A stretch of 12,310 bases of DNA from Chloroflexota bacterium (GCA_009843585.1 VYDC01000261.1:706-13015); one strand, 5' to 3'. Shown: positions 1 to 6,551, numbered from the stretch's first letter. Made by a program: numbers and translations. The notes: generated from the letters alone by a model not told the origin.

Positions 1-1435
1 AGGCGTCGTCGAGCACCAGCGAGCGGACTGCCGCGGCGTAGATCGCCCTCGCCCGGACCCCGGGGTCGACCCTGGCCCCCGGAGCGGCCGCCGGCACGAC
101 CCACGTCGTCACCATGCCCTCGTCGTCGGCGACGGCCACGACCAGGTAGTCCGCGCCGTCCACGGTGACGGTCGCCGGGCCGAACGTCGGGCCGCTCACG
201 ACCCGGACGTTCCGCCAGAGCCCGTGGAAGGCGAGCTCCTCATCCTCCTCGTCGAAGGCGACCACGGCGACGAAGACCCACGAGGGGCCGGGACGGGGCA
301 TCACGACCATGAGCGGGCCGATCTCGGCGGTGGAGACGCTGTCCGCGCTCGCGACGGCGGGGCTCGAGTGGTAGGAGGCGCCGGGATGCAGGAGCACCGG
401 CGGGATCCCCCGTATCGCTTCGAAGACGCGCGGCGCCACGGCGTAGACGATGACCTCCGCGTCGGCGGGCAGATCGCCGCCGCCGAGGTTGCCGAGGCGG
501 TAGTCGACGGCGAACGGCTCGCCCGCGACGACCTCGTCGGGGCTGAGCGACTCCTCGATCTTCAGCAGGAAGCGCTGCTGCGCGGCCGCCTCGTCCACGA
601 TCTGGACGACGAGCTCAAAGTCGGCCACCAGGGGCTGGAGGTCGCGCTGCAGGTACGTCGTCGCCTCTATCGCATAGGGGCCAGCCAGGAGGTACTGCTC
701 GATGCGCGCGTTGCGGCCGCCGCCGCCATCGTCGTTCGCGCCGATCACACCGCGCGCCGGCGACGCGAGGGAGAGCACGGGGTCGCCGTGCTCCGACACC
801 AGATCGATGCGGACGCGACCCGGCTCCGCCAGAACGAAGGTGTAGTTGTAGGCGGGATGGTCGGAGACGATCGTCGAGCCGCAGGTGTCGATGGTCCATG
901 TCCCGGATGCCGTGAGGCCCGGACCGGGAACGAGCACCCCGAGGTCAGCCGGCGCGCAGCTCAGGCGCGCGATCGAGAGGGAGAAGTCGGCCGGTCCGCG
1001 CCCGCGGCCTCCGACGGTCGTCGCCTCGACCAGGTAGGAGCCGGGCTCCAGCGTCCGCTCGATGCGCGCGTCGAGTCCGGCGGCGCCGTCGTCGTTGTCG
1101 TCGATGCGGCTGCCGTCTGCCGCCATCAGGTAGAGGAAGGAGTCGGCCTCGGCCGAGGCCAGATCGATCCTCACCCGGCCGCCCGCGGCGACCGCGAAGC
1201 TGTAGGTGTAGGCGTCGCTGCCTGAGCGGAAGCGCGAGTCGCAATCCTCCGTCGTCCAGCGACCGCTCGCCGTCAGCGGCGTATCCGCCTCGGCGCTCAG
1301 CTCGCCGAGCGCGTGCACCTCGCACTCCGGATGCTCGGCCAGTACCGGCTCGGGCGCAGAAAGACCGACAAACGCGGCGGCTGCGAGCGCGGCGAGTCCC
1401 GCGGCCAACCCGGCCAGCCTGGCTTTGTGGGACAT
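1..1435 (-). CDS. Secreted protein with two tandem PPC-like beta domains (5' part, runs off the window)
   Basis: The frame is open from the ATG at 1435 to base 1, giving 478 codons with no stop, so the gene continues beyond the window. Residues 1-33 look like a signal peptide: basic start, Ala/Leu-rich core, likely cleavage after VLA. Two repeats follow with a 120-residue period. ASGRW (56) matches ASGTW (176), RVRIDL occurs at 87 and 207, IDDNDDG (111) matches GANDDG (232), and EATT occurs at 137 and 257. Each repeat opens with a cysteine pair (C38/C65 and C160/C185), perhaps a disulfide. This pattern is typical of bacterial pre-peptidase C-terminal (PPC) domains, which are extracellular beta-sandwiches. 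From about residue 285 comes a CARDB-like beta region and then a part I do not recognise. No protease catalytic domain is visible. The start is supported by a -10 element placed for a leaderless mRNA. The function beyond a secreted or surface role is unknown. Confidence 0.83.
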   Translation of the reverse strand, partial: MSHKARLAGLAAGLAALAAAAFVGLSAPEPVLAEHPECEVHALGELSAEADTPLTASGRWTTEDCDSRFRSGSDAYTYSFAVAAGGRVRIDLASAEADSFLYLMAADGSRIDDNDDGAAGLDARIERTLEPGSYLVEATTVGGRGRGPADFSLSIARLSCAPADLGVLVPGPGLTASGTWTIDTCGSTIVSDHPAYNYTFVLAEPGRVRIDLVSEHGDPVLSLASPARGVIGANDDGGGGRNARIEQYLLAGPYAIEATTYLQRDLQPLVADFELVVQIVDEAAAQQRFLLKIEESLSPDEVVAGEPFAVDYRLGNLGGGDLPADAEVIVYAVAPRVFEAIRGIPPVLLHPGASYHSSPAVASADSVSTAEIGPLMVVMPRPGPSWVFVAVVAFDEEDEELAFHGLWRNVRVVSGPTFGPATVTVDGADYLVVAVADDEGMVTTWVVPAAAPGARVDPGVRARAIYAAAVRSLVLDDA

Positions 1436-1441
1436 GGTCGC

Positions 1442-1447
1442 ACTATA
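1442..1447 (-). promoter_or_regulatory. -10 element TATAGT of a leaderless promoter for the PPC-domain gene
   Basis: On the minus strand TATAGT is followed by six bases (GCGACC) and then the ATG at 1435, so the expected transcription start falls on the A of ATG. No Shine-Dalgarno sequence lies in the gap. The hexamer 17 bases upstream is a poor -35. This geometry is that of leaderless genes known from Actinomycetota, Deinococcota and similar phyla. Confidence 0.55.
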
Positions 1448-1593
1448 GCGACCGACCCGGGTGCAGGGTAGGCCGGTGGCGGACGGATGACCGGCCCCAA
1501 CGCCGCCGCCCGGGCGTGCGGGAGTCGTGGCGCGGCGCGCGACCAACGCGCCATCGTGCGACCCGGCGGTGCGGTCCGGCGCGGGCGTACCGA

Positions 1594-1734
1594 TCACGTG
1601 ATGAGGCGACGTCCGACGAGGACGACGACCACAATAGCGACCAGCCAGATGCGTCGCCTTGTGTGGCTACCGCCCACCCTCCGGATCTCGCGTCGCAGCG
1701 CGGGAATCAGCCCGCCCAGGGAGAACCCGCTCAC
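1594..1734 (-). CDS. Possible small membrane protein (46 aa), doubtful
   Basis: This is an open frame from a GTG at 1734, extendable to an ATG at 1800. The shorter product has a glycine/hydrophobic start (GFSLGGLIPALRR), a basic stretch HTRRR, then a short hydrophobic segment IWLVAIVVVVLVG (residues about 29-41) and a basic end GRRLIT. One short membrane helix with positive flanks is plausible. A GGGGA stretch lies 8 bases before the GTG as a weak ribosome site, and a CATACT hexamer at 1791-1796 could serve as a -10. I know no family for it. In DNA this rich in G+C such a frame may be chance, so this is a weak call. Confidence 0.27.
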   Translation of the reverse strand: MSGFSLGGLIPALRREIRRVGGSHTRRRIWLVAIVVVVLVGRRLIT

Positions 1735-1862
1735 GCCCGAAGTCCCCGGGCCACGAGGAGATGCATGCGATGCCTGCGCATAAGGCTGGGAGTATGCCAA
1801 TCCCGCCGCGATCCGCGCGACCGTCGCCGACGGCGGCCGAGAGCCAGCACCCTGGGAGTGTT

Positions 1863-1896
1863 CCCCGAATCGCGGCCCGCCGCTCGCGACTCGGGG
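1863..1896 (-). terminator. Strong hairpin just downstream of trpF
   Basis: CCCCGA (1863-1868) pairs with TCGGGG (1891-1896). After one A/C mismatch, TCGCG (1870-1874) pairs with CGCGA (1885-1889), leaving a 10-base loop. That is 11 pairs, almost all G-C, about 40 bases past the trpF stop. There is no T-run on either side, so it is not a classical intrinsic terminator. It may act as a transcript-end stabiliser or a U-less terminator. Confidence 0.4.
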
Positions 1897-1936
1897 CGTG
1901 AGGCGGTGCGTCGCGGGCCCCGCGCGGTCCGGTGAC

Positions 1937-2593
1937 TCACGGGCGGTCCCTCTTCGCCTCGGCGATGAATCGTCGCACCTTCTCGGGGTCTTTCGCGCCC
2001 CGCGACTCTACCCCGCTGGAAACATCCACCCCCCACGGATTGACCTGCATGACCGCGTCGCCGACGTTCTCCGGCGTGAGACCCCCCGCCAGCATGAAGT
2101 GAAGCCCTTCCTCTGAGAGTCGCGTGGCCACCCCCCAGTCGAAGGTCTGGCCGGTGCCTCCGCGCAGGCCCGCAACCGCGCGGTCCAGGACCGCCATGTG
2201 GCCCCGATCCCGCAGAGCCGTGATTCGCCGACGCAACTCTTCCAGCTCCGGAGAGCCCGCGTGCTCCGATACGTGAATCGTCTTGAAGACGGGCAGCGGA
2301 GCCTGGTCGCAGTACGCGATCGACTCCGACCCGCTGAACTGGACCATATCCACGCCGGAGCCACGCACCGACGCCTCTACCTCCTCCAGTGGTTGGTCCG
2401 CGAAGAGACCGAGCACCTTGGGTGGGTTCTCCGCGGCCGTCTTCACTGCCTCGACTATCCGCCGCCCCTGCTCCACCGATACTCGGCGCCGCCGGTTGGG
2501 CACGAACACCACCCCGATGAAGTCCGCGCCGGCCGAGGCGGCAATCAGAGCGTCCTCCAGCCGCCTCACGCCGTCGAGCTTCACCCTCGGCAT
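1937..2593 (-). CDS. trpF: Phosphoribosylanthranilate isomerase-like protein with Asp in place of the catalytic Cys
   Basis: The 218-residue product matches the TrpF (beta/alpha)8 barrel over its whole length. The family converts N-(5'-phosphoribosyl)anthranilate to the carboxyphenylamino-deoxyribulose phosphate in tryptophan synthesis. Visible family motifs are GADFIGVVF (22-30), the Arg-rich substrate loop RRRRVS (34-39), VLDRA with the general acid Asp137, GGTGQTFDW (145-153), LAGGLTPENV (168-177) and VDVSSGVE (189-196). The first strand reads VKLDG where the family has VKICG, so the general base Cys (Cys7 in Thermotoga) is Asp7. QLHG is also replaced by QFSG. The ATG at 2593 is preceded by AGGAG at 7 bases, so the longer upstream frame to 2674 is unlikely. 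No other trp gene is in view, so it is a stand-alone copy whose activity could be TrpF or something related. Confidence 0.88.
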   Translation of the reverse strand: MPRVKLDGVRRLEDALIAASAGADFIGVVFVPNRRRRVSVEQGRRIVEAVKTAAENPPKVLGLFADQPLEEVEASVRGSGVDMVQFSGSESIAYCDQAPLPVFKTIHVSEHAGSPELEELRRRITALRDRGHMAVLDRAVAGLRGGTGQTFDWGVATRLSEEGLHFMLAGGLTPENVGDAVMQVNPWGVDVSSGVESRGAKDPEKVRRFIAEAKRDRP

Positions 2594-2600
2594 GCCGGCG

Positions 2601-2605
2601 CTCCT
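2601..2605 (-). promoter_or_regulatory. Shine-Dalgarno AGGAG that fixes the trpF start
   Basis: AGGAG on the minus strand lies 7 bases before the ATG at 2593. It decides between this start and the upstream in-frame start at 2674, which would add 27 residues unlike any TrpF. Confidence 0.7.
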
Positions 2606-2692
2606 GACCCGCGAGCAGCCCGGTGGTGCCCGCTCCACCTCAGAGTGACCGACACCGCGGCCGTCGCGGAGCACGGACTGGCGGAGCGTGCG

Positions 2693-3436
2693 CTACGCCC
2701 GCTCGTAGATCGAAACGTGCGAGGAGCTGGCAGCGTCGAACGCCCCGCCCCGCCAGTCGCTCCAGCGCGCGCGTAGCCCCAGCCCGGCGAGCTGCGCCAT
2801 CAGATCCAGCTCCGAGGGCCAGACGTAGCGGATCTCGATGGGGTACTGCGTGACCGCCTGACCGCCGAGCGAGACGAGGCGCGTCGAGATCCGCTGCTGC
2901 ACGCAGTCAAGCGTCGACGCACTGATGAGCACGCGCTCCGCGTCGACGCGGTGAGTGCGCAGCGCGTGTCCCGCGTGGTCGTAGCGGCACAGGTCCGGGA
3001 CGAACGCCTCCACGACGAACACCCCGCGTGGACTCAGGCGCGCCGCCACGTTGCGGACGCAGCGCACCTGCTCCCGCTGCGTCAGCAGCGCAAAGAAGGT
3101 GTTGAAGGCCACGAAGATCAGCTCGAACTCGCCGTCGACGCCGGCGTCCGCGAAGTCGCCGATCGTGACCGGGATCGCCTCGCCGCCCGGCTTCGCGCGC
3201 AGCTTCGCGACCATCGACTCGGAGGCGTCGATGCCGTGAACCTCGACCCCGCTGGCCGCAAGGGGCAGCGCTATCCGTCCGGTGCCGATTCCCAGCTCCA
3301 GCACGCGCCCGCCCGCGGCCAGCCGCGCCAGCGCCTCGACGGCGTCGCCGGGGTCCACGTGGGCGTGCAGATCGTCGTAGTCGGCGGCGATGCGCTCGCC
3401 GTAGGCGCCGGGGGCGTCGTCGGGGGTGTTCGCCAT
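2693..3436 (-). CDS. Class I SAM-dependent methyltransferase (Methyltransf_25 type)
   Basis: The product is 247 residues, the usual size for stand-alone small-molecule methyltransferases. Motif I is VLELGIGTG (45-53), the SAM-ribose acid is Asp70 in VHGIDAS, and GDFAD followed by FELIFVAFNTFFAL forms the next strand and its loop. The C-terminal half (VWPSELDLMAQLAGLGLRARW) is the usual substrate-lid and final-strand part. Substrate cannot be told: the family includes ubiquinone, polyketide and small-metabolite enzymes. It lies 99 bases upstream of trpF on the same strand, but trpF has its own ribosome site and co-transcription is uncertain. The ATG at 3436 sits exactly 6 bases after TAGGGT, consistent with a leaderless start. 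Confidence 0.88.
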   Translation of the reverse strand: MANTPDDAPGAYGERIAADYDDLHAHVDPGDAVEALARLAAGGRVLELGIGTGRIALPLAASGVEVHGIDASESMVAKLRAKPGGEAIPVTIGDFADAGVDGEFELIFVAFNTFFALLTQREQVRCVRNVAARLSPRGVFVVEAFVPDLCRYDHAGHALRTHRVDAERVLISASTLDCVQQRISTRLVSLGGQAVTQYPIEIRYVWPSELDLMAQLAGLGLRARWSDWRGGAFDAASSSHVSIYERA

Positions 3437-3442
3437 TCATCT

Positions 3443-3448
3443 ACCCTA
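3443..3448 (-). promoter_or_regulatory. -10 element TAGGGT of a leaderless promoter for the methyltransferase
   Basis: On the minus strand TAGGGT is followed by AGATGA and then ATG at 3436. The six-base gap equals that of the PPC gene and of the gene at 6552. No good -35 is seen. The AGGG could alternatively be read as a weak Shine-Dalgarno sequence. Confidence 0.42.
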
Positions 3449-3553
3449 CGGCGCGACCCGCCGCGGGACGAGGCCGGCTGCGGCGCGAGCCTCGCGTCGA
3501 GGATCAAATCGCACAGATCGGCTCCGCTGCGAGCGGCAGCCGCGCGATGCGCT

Positions 3554-4111
3554 CTAGCGCCCGGCAGTACCGACACGCTTGGCCATGAGTATGTCGGGCC
3601 TCCCCGGACCGTTGGCGTCGGGGATGACGCCGACCAACGAGAACCCGCAGGCGAGGTAGAAACGATAGGGGTGATACCCGGGGCTGGTGATGTTGGCGAG
3701 GTGAGCAAGCGGGTCGGGATAGAGGTCGACGCCGCCGAGGGACGTGCGCTCATCCTCGTCGTCCGTCCCGAGGTAGAGGGTCGTGGCGCCCCGCTCCGCA
3801 ACGAGGCGCTCGAGGTCGCCCACGAGCGCCCGTCCGATGCCCTCGCGGTGGCGCGCGGGGTCGACGGCGAGAGGGTGGAGTTCCCAGGCGTGGCCGCCGT
3901 ATGCGCGAATGCCGCCTATCCAGCCCAGCACGGCGCCGTTCTCGCGGGCGACGCGGCTGAGGCGCCCCTCGGCGAAGGACTCGCGCACCTCGGCCTCGGC
4001 GCTGGCGAGATCGGGCCACGCAGGCGTGTGGCCGCGGAAGGCGTCGAACACGATCCGCGCGACCTGCGCGATCGCCGCCTCGTCGGCGGGGTCGAGAGAG
4101 GTGATCTCCAC
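3554..4111 (-). CDS. GNAT acetyltransferase of the AAC(6')-like group
   Basis: From the GTG at 4111 the product has 185 residues. It follows the GNAT fold: ESFAEGRLSRVARENGAVLGW (middle strands), WELHPLAV then the acetyl-CoA loop RHREGIGRAL, and a C-terminal part with TLYLGTDDEDERTSLGG, LYPDPL, HPYRFYLACGF and GVIPDANGPGRPDI. The TDDED-TSL and VIPDANG-G-PDI elements are shared with a group of GNATs often annotated as aminoglycoside 6'-N-acetyltransferases. Real resistance activity is unproven and the native substrate may be another amine. The frame is open to a GTG at 4231, with other starts at 4216 (ATG), 4195 and 4177. I chose 4111 because the family begins close to EITSLDPAD and GGAG lies 12 bases upstream. 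It is divergent from the GyrI-like gene. Confidence 0.82.
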   Translation of the reverse strand: MEITSLDPADEAAIAQVARIVFDAFRGHTPAWPDLASAEAEVRESFAEGRLSRVARENGAVLGWIGGIRAYGGHAWELHPLAVDPARHREGIGRALVGDLERLVAERGATTLYLGTDDEDERTSLGGVDLYPDPLAHLANITSPGYHPYRFYLACGFSLVGVIPDANGPGRPDILMAKRVGTAGR

Positions 4112-4210
4112 GGCCGGCTGGCGCTCCGCAACGGTCGCTCGCAGATCGGGGCTCCGACGTATCGGCGTCTCGATCACGCACCCGAGCCCGGGCACGCGAT
4201 CCCGATGCCC

Positions 4211-4217
4211 TAGCATA
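4211..4217. promoter_or_regulatory. Candidate bidirectional -10 (TAGCATA) between the divergent GNAT and GyrI-like genes
   Basis: TAGCAT (4211-4216, plus) and TATGCT (4217-4212, minus) overlap, shifted by one base. Both match TANNNT, so one symmetric element could start transcription toward 4365 and toward 4111. Leaders would be roughly 140 and 95 bases. No clear -35 is present on either side. Confidence 0.33.
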
Positions 4218-4364
4218 GCCCCGACCGACACGGCCGGCGTCGCGCGCCGCCCGCCCGGCGGGTACCGGTCATCACGCGATGGTTCTGCGCCGCCCTCTGG
4301 CTGGACGCGGTCGGCGGGGTCGACATGACCGAGGCAGGGCGACGCCGACGATGAGAGATGAGGC

Positions 4365-4769
4365 GTGACGAACGACGGCCTCGTGCGGCTCGACCCTATC
4401 GACGTGATGTACGTGCGCGACGTCGGGAGTCCCGGGGCGGACGCCTTTGCCGAATTGGAGGCCGCGGTCGGGCTCAGGGGGAGACGGTTCTACGGCGTCT
4501 TCGACCCGCGGTCGGGCCGGTACCGCGCGTGCGTTCGGCGCCACCAGAATGACGACCCCGCCAGTCTTGGCCTGAGGAGCGCCACCATTGCGGGCGGGCT
4601 GTACGCGATCGAACGCCTCCGTGGCGACTACGAGGAGCTCATCGCCATGATCGCGCCGACGTTCGAGGCGATGGTTGCCCGGCATGGCGGTGACCCGGCA
4701 CGGCCCGCCATTGAGTTCTATCGTCGCCACGACGAGATCGTGCTCTACCTGCCCGTCTCCGAGTCGTAG
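4365..4769 (+). CDS. GyrI-like (AraC effector-binding type) small-molecule-binding protein
   Basis: The 134-residue product looks like a single GyrI-like/SHS2 ligand-binding domain without a DNA-binding part. The first strand PIDVMYVRDVGSP is followed by a helix, then FYGVFDPRSGRYRACV, the strand pair TIAGGLYAIERLRGDYEEL, a helix APTFEAMVARHG, and RPAIEFYRRH with a Glu (117) where the family often places its ligand-contacting acid. It ends in EIVLYLPV. Relatives bind or hydrolyse cationic or hydrophobic compounds, or act as gyrase inhibitors or drug sensors. The start is a GTG at 4365; a later ATG at residue 15 would cut off part of the first strand. It is divergent from an AAC(6')-like GNAT, a pairing that would suit xenobiotic handling, but this is inference. 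Confidence 0.76.
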   Translation: MTNDGLVRLDPIDVMYVRDVGSPGADAFAELEAAVGLRGRRFYGVFDPRSGRYRACVRRHQNDDPASLGLRSATIAGGLYAIERLRGDYEELIAMIAPTFEAMVARHGGDPARPAIEFYRRHDEIVLYLPVSES

Positions 4770-5211
4770 GCGCCGACGCAGGATTCGCGGGCGCTCATCA
4801 ACTCGTCGCAGCGGCTCTGTCGGGGCCATGGCCGGTTCTTCGCGACGCGCCTCGAACGGTCCGCTACGTCGAAGAGGGGTCCGGGGGATGCGACCGCCGG
4901 CGTCGCCGTGACCTCTACTCGCCTCCCCCGGTGCACCGGCCTATCGGCAGACGCGGAGGCGTACCCTGAGCCTCGGACCCGTCCCTCGAATGCGAGCGAC
5001 TCCTGAATATCGTCTACAGCACGCATGCCACCAGCACCGACAACGTGGGCGTACACGTGGCCGTGATGGGCGACTCCATCCCGCGACGAGGCATCTCTGC
5101 GAGAATCCGCGACGCAGACGATCACAACGCCTCCTCGGAGCGACCGTTTGACCCTGCCGCTCTCTTGCGCCGGCTGCTGGACACGACCGACACTCCCAGC
5201 CGGGCGGGCTC
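4770..5211. other. Region without an intact gene
   Basis: No complete gene is convincing. After the GyrI-like stop the same frame stays open to about 5007 but gives no recognisable protein. From 4970 a different plus frame resembles the N-terminal half of a histidine phosphatase (listed separately). The minus-strand frames over this stretch are Arg/Ser/Val-rich and look like shadows. Confidence 0.45.
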
Positions 5212-5215
5212 ATGA
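4970..5215 (+). pseudogene. Possible decayed histidine phosphatase N-terminus
   Basis: This plus frame is open from the stop at 4967 to the TGA at 5213. It reads LLNIVYSTHATSTDN, like the first strand and catalytic-His loop of some histidine phosphatases (HATTTDN variants of RHG). Later come DSIPRRGISAR (compare D-PLS-RG--QAR) and PFDPAALLRRLLDTTDT (compare FD--F-SDL-RA-DTA). It has no good start codon. The ATG at 4990 lies in another frame, so a one-base shift near 4993-5003 would join it. The C-terminal half of the family is missing. The frame ends in ATGA overlapping the start of the next gene, as if the two were once coupled. The similarity is weak and from memory. Confidence 0.33.
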
Positions 5216-5775
5216 CGACCTCTTTCGGTGACCTGGACACCCTCACCCTCCGGGCAGCGGACCCGCGAGACAAGGCATTCGCGTACGAGGTGAAGGAGGC
5301 CGCGCTCCGCGAGTACGTGGAGCAGGCGGGAGGGTGGGACGACGCCGAGCAGCGGGGACTTCACGACCGGAGGTTCCGGGCCGAGGAATTCCAGATCATC
5401 ACTCTCGACGGCATCGACATCGGTGTGCTGTGCTCGGTGCCTGAGCGCGACTGCGTGTACCTCTACCAGCTCTACATCCTGCCCGAGCATCAGGGGCGAG
5501 GGGCGGGCAGTGCCTGCCTGTCGATGGTGATCGAGTGGGGAAACGAGCGGGGGCTGCCGGTGCGGCTGCGCGTCCTGAAGGTGAATCCCCGCGCGGCCGC
5601 GCTCTACGAGCGACTCGGCTTCGCGCGAGTCGGCGACACCCCGACGCACCACCTCATGGAGAGGGACCCCGGCGTGGCTCCGCGATCGAGCGAGTCCGCG
5701 AGGGGCGACGCCCGGCGCACGCCCACCCCGCGGGGTCAGGGCGCGGGCAACGCCGTGATGAGCACGCGGCTGTAG
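5212..5775 (+). CDS. GNAT family N-acetyltransferase (RimI-like fold) with an extra C-terminal tail
   Basis: The 187-residue product has a clear GNAT core up to about residue 151: LTLRAADPRD at the first strand, FQIITLDGIDIGVL, YLYQLYILPEHQGRGAGSACL containing the acetyl-CoA loop QGRGAG (94-99), RLRVLKVNPRAAALYERLGFARVG, and the closing strand HHLMER. The substrate is not predictable. The last 36 residues, from DPGVAPRSS, are Arg/Ser/Pro-rich, unlike the family. They read antisense across the end of an orphan Nudix fragment, so the original stop may have been lost through rearrangement. The ATG at 5212 overlaps an upstream stop (ATGA). No Shine-Dalgarno is obvious, so translation may depend on upstream reading. 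Confidence 0.85.
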   Translation: MTTSFGDLDTLTLRAADPRDKAFAYEVKEAALREYVEQAGGWDDAEQRGLHDRRFRAEEFQIITLDGIDIGVLCSVPERDCVYLYQLYILPEHQGRGAGSACLSMVIEWGNERGLPVRLRVLKVNPRAAALYERLGFARVGDTPTHHLMERDPGVAPRSSESARGDARRTPTPRGQGAGNAVMSTRL

Positions 5776-5864
5776 CCGGGCGCCGCTGATTCCGGCAGCG
5801 CGGCGATCTCGAACCAGCGCACCTCCGTGTGCTCCAGAACGCCCACGACGCAACCGCCGACGAC
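5736..5864 (-). pseudogene. Orphan C-terminal fragment of a Nudix hydrolase
   Basis: The minus frame between stops at 5865-5867 and 5736-5738 encodes about 42 residues. Its core, LEHTEVRWFEIAALPE followed by APGYSRVLI, is the typical end of a Nudix domain (strand with E-x-x-W-F, then the A-L-P-E turn and last helix). There is no Nudix box, no N-terminal half and no proper start; a GTG at 5846 is the only candidate. Third codon positions are mostly G/C, as in real genes here. It lies 60 bases after the stop of the intact Nudix gene but is not its tail, since that protein has its own C-terminus. It is probably a remnant of a second Nudix gene lost by deletion. Confidence 0.5.
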
Positions 5865-5923
5865 TCACGCGGAGTCAGGCGACTTCCCCGTGTGGCGCCG
5901 GCCTGGCGGCGTGGATCGGCTCC

Positions 5924-6406
5924 TCAGAGTTCGAAGTCGCCCTTCCGGTAGAACTCGCTCAGTGCGACCGGCATGAGCGTCCGGAACGCCTCCGCCCGCC
6001 CGATCGCGGCGTGCAGCCAGTGGCCGGACGGGAGGAATGTCGCGGCCTCCGCCGCCGTCGCCCACCTGTGCTCTGAGTGCTCGTCACTGAGTGCGAGGCC
6101 CGAGCCGTCATCGGCGGAACACCCGAAGCTCACCCCGACGGTCTCGTTGCCCGGCTCCGCTGCGCCGCGATAGAAGTGGGTCGTGCCCAGGATGCACTCG
6201 ACCCGCACGTCGAGCCCCAGCTCCTCGCGCGACTCCCGTCTCACCGCCTGGAGGAAGCCCTCTCCCTGCTCGAGCCGTCCCGAGCAGGACTCCCACTCCC
6301 CGGCCCCGTAGTCCCGGGACTCCGATCGTCGGAGCAGAAGGTACCGTCCGTCGGACCGGCGCCATACCAGCATGCCCACCATCGCCGTGAAGCGCCCCGC
6401 CGCCAT
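5924..6406 (-). CDS. Nudix hydrolase
   Basis: Counted from the GTG at 6412 the protein has 162 residues; from the ATG at 6406 it has 160. The Nudix box is complete: Gly45, Glu51, Arg59-Glu60, Glu63-Glu64 and Gly66 (GX5EX7REXXEEXG). One departure is Ser61 where a hydrophobic residue is usual. The preceding strand YLLLRRS and the WESCSGRLEQGE approach to the box are typical. The family hydrolyses nucleoside diphosphates linked to another moiety (oxidised dNTPs, ADP-ribose, dinucleoside polyphosphates) with Mg2+; the substrate is not readable here. I prefer the ATG at 6406 because GAGGGG lies 6 bases upstream. The gene is divergent from the one at 6552, with about 145 bases between them. Confidence 0.87.
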   Translation of the reverse strand: MAAGRFTAMVGMLVWRRSDGRYLLLRRSESRDYGAGEWESCSGRLEQGEGFLQAVRRESREELGLDVRVECILGTTHFYRGAAEPGNETVGVSFGCSADDGSGLALSDEHSEHRWATAAEAATFLPSGHWLHAAIGRAEAFRTLMPVALSEFYRKGDFEL

Positions 6407-6539
6407 CGTCACCCCCTCGCCTGACCGCTCACCGGGATCTCTCGACGGGCACCCGCACGGCGCGCGGCCGTGTCGCGCACTCCCCGCGAGCGCCGCCGGG
6501 CGGCACAGCTGGGGCCCGCACGAACGCCCGGGCAGCCGA

Positions 6540-6545
6540 TACGCT
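6540..6545 (+). promoter_or_regulatory. -10 element TACGCT of a leaderless promoter for the DPDNGLE-family gene
   Basis: TACGCT is followed by GCCGTG and then the GTG at 6552, again a six-base gap. This supports the inner of two adjacent GTG codons as the start, giving the family's usual MQDRY beginning. No Shine-Dalgarno sequence and no -35 are seen. Confidence 0.42.
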
Positions 6546-6551
6546 GCCGTG

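Larger units (their letters stand above)
1436..1936. other. Gap between the PPC gene and trpF with little coding signal
   Basis: Apart from the doubtful 46-codon ORF (1594-1734), the leaderless -10 at 1442-1447 and the hairpin at 1863-1896, no convincing gene is visible on either strand. The other open frames here are Arg-rich and overlap one another, as expected of chance frames in GC-rich DNA. Confidence 0.5.

Noticed and set aside
224..1225. Plus-strand open frame of 333 codons opposite the PPC-domain gene
   Set aside because: Arg/Glu/Val-rich with no motif. The opposite strand encodes a signal peptide and two matching repeats, so this is a GC-driven antisense shadow.
1912..1924. Palindrome CGCGGGCCCCGCG near the trpF stop
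   Set aside because: Short, pure G/C and common in such DNA. The larger hairpin at 1863-1896 is the better candidate.
2951..4213. Plus-strand open frame of 420 codons
   Set aside because: It runs antisense through both the methyltransferase and the AAC(6')-like GNAT, whose motifs are clear, and shows no family signal.
3554..4231. Longer AAC(6')-like GNAT starting at GTG 4231
   Set aside because: The extra 40 residues show no GNAT similarity and the candidate -10 at 4212-4217 lies inside them. A later start fits the family better, though which one is not certain.
5122..5868. Minus-strand frame of 248 codons opposite the second GNAT
   Set aside because: No motif and Arg-rich composition. The GNAT on the plus strand has full family features.
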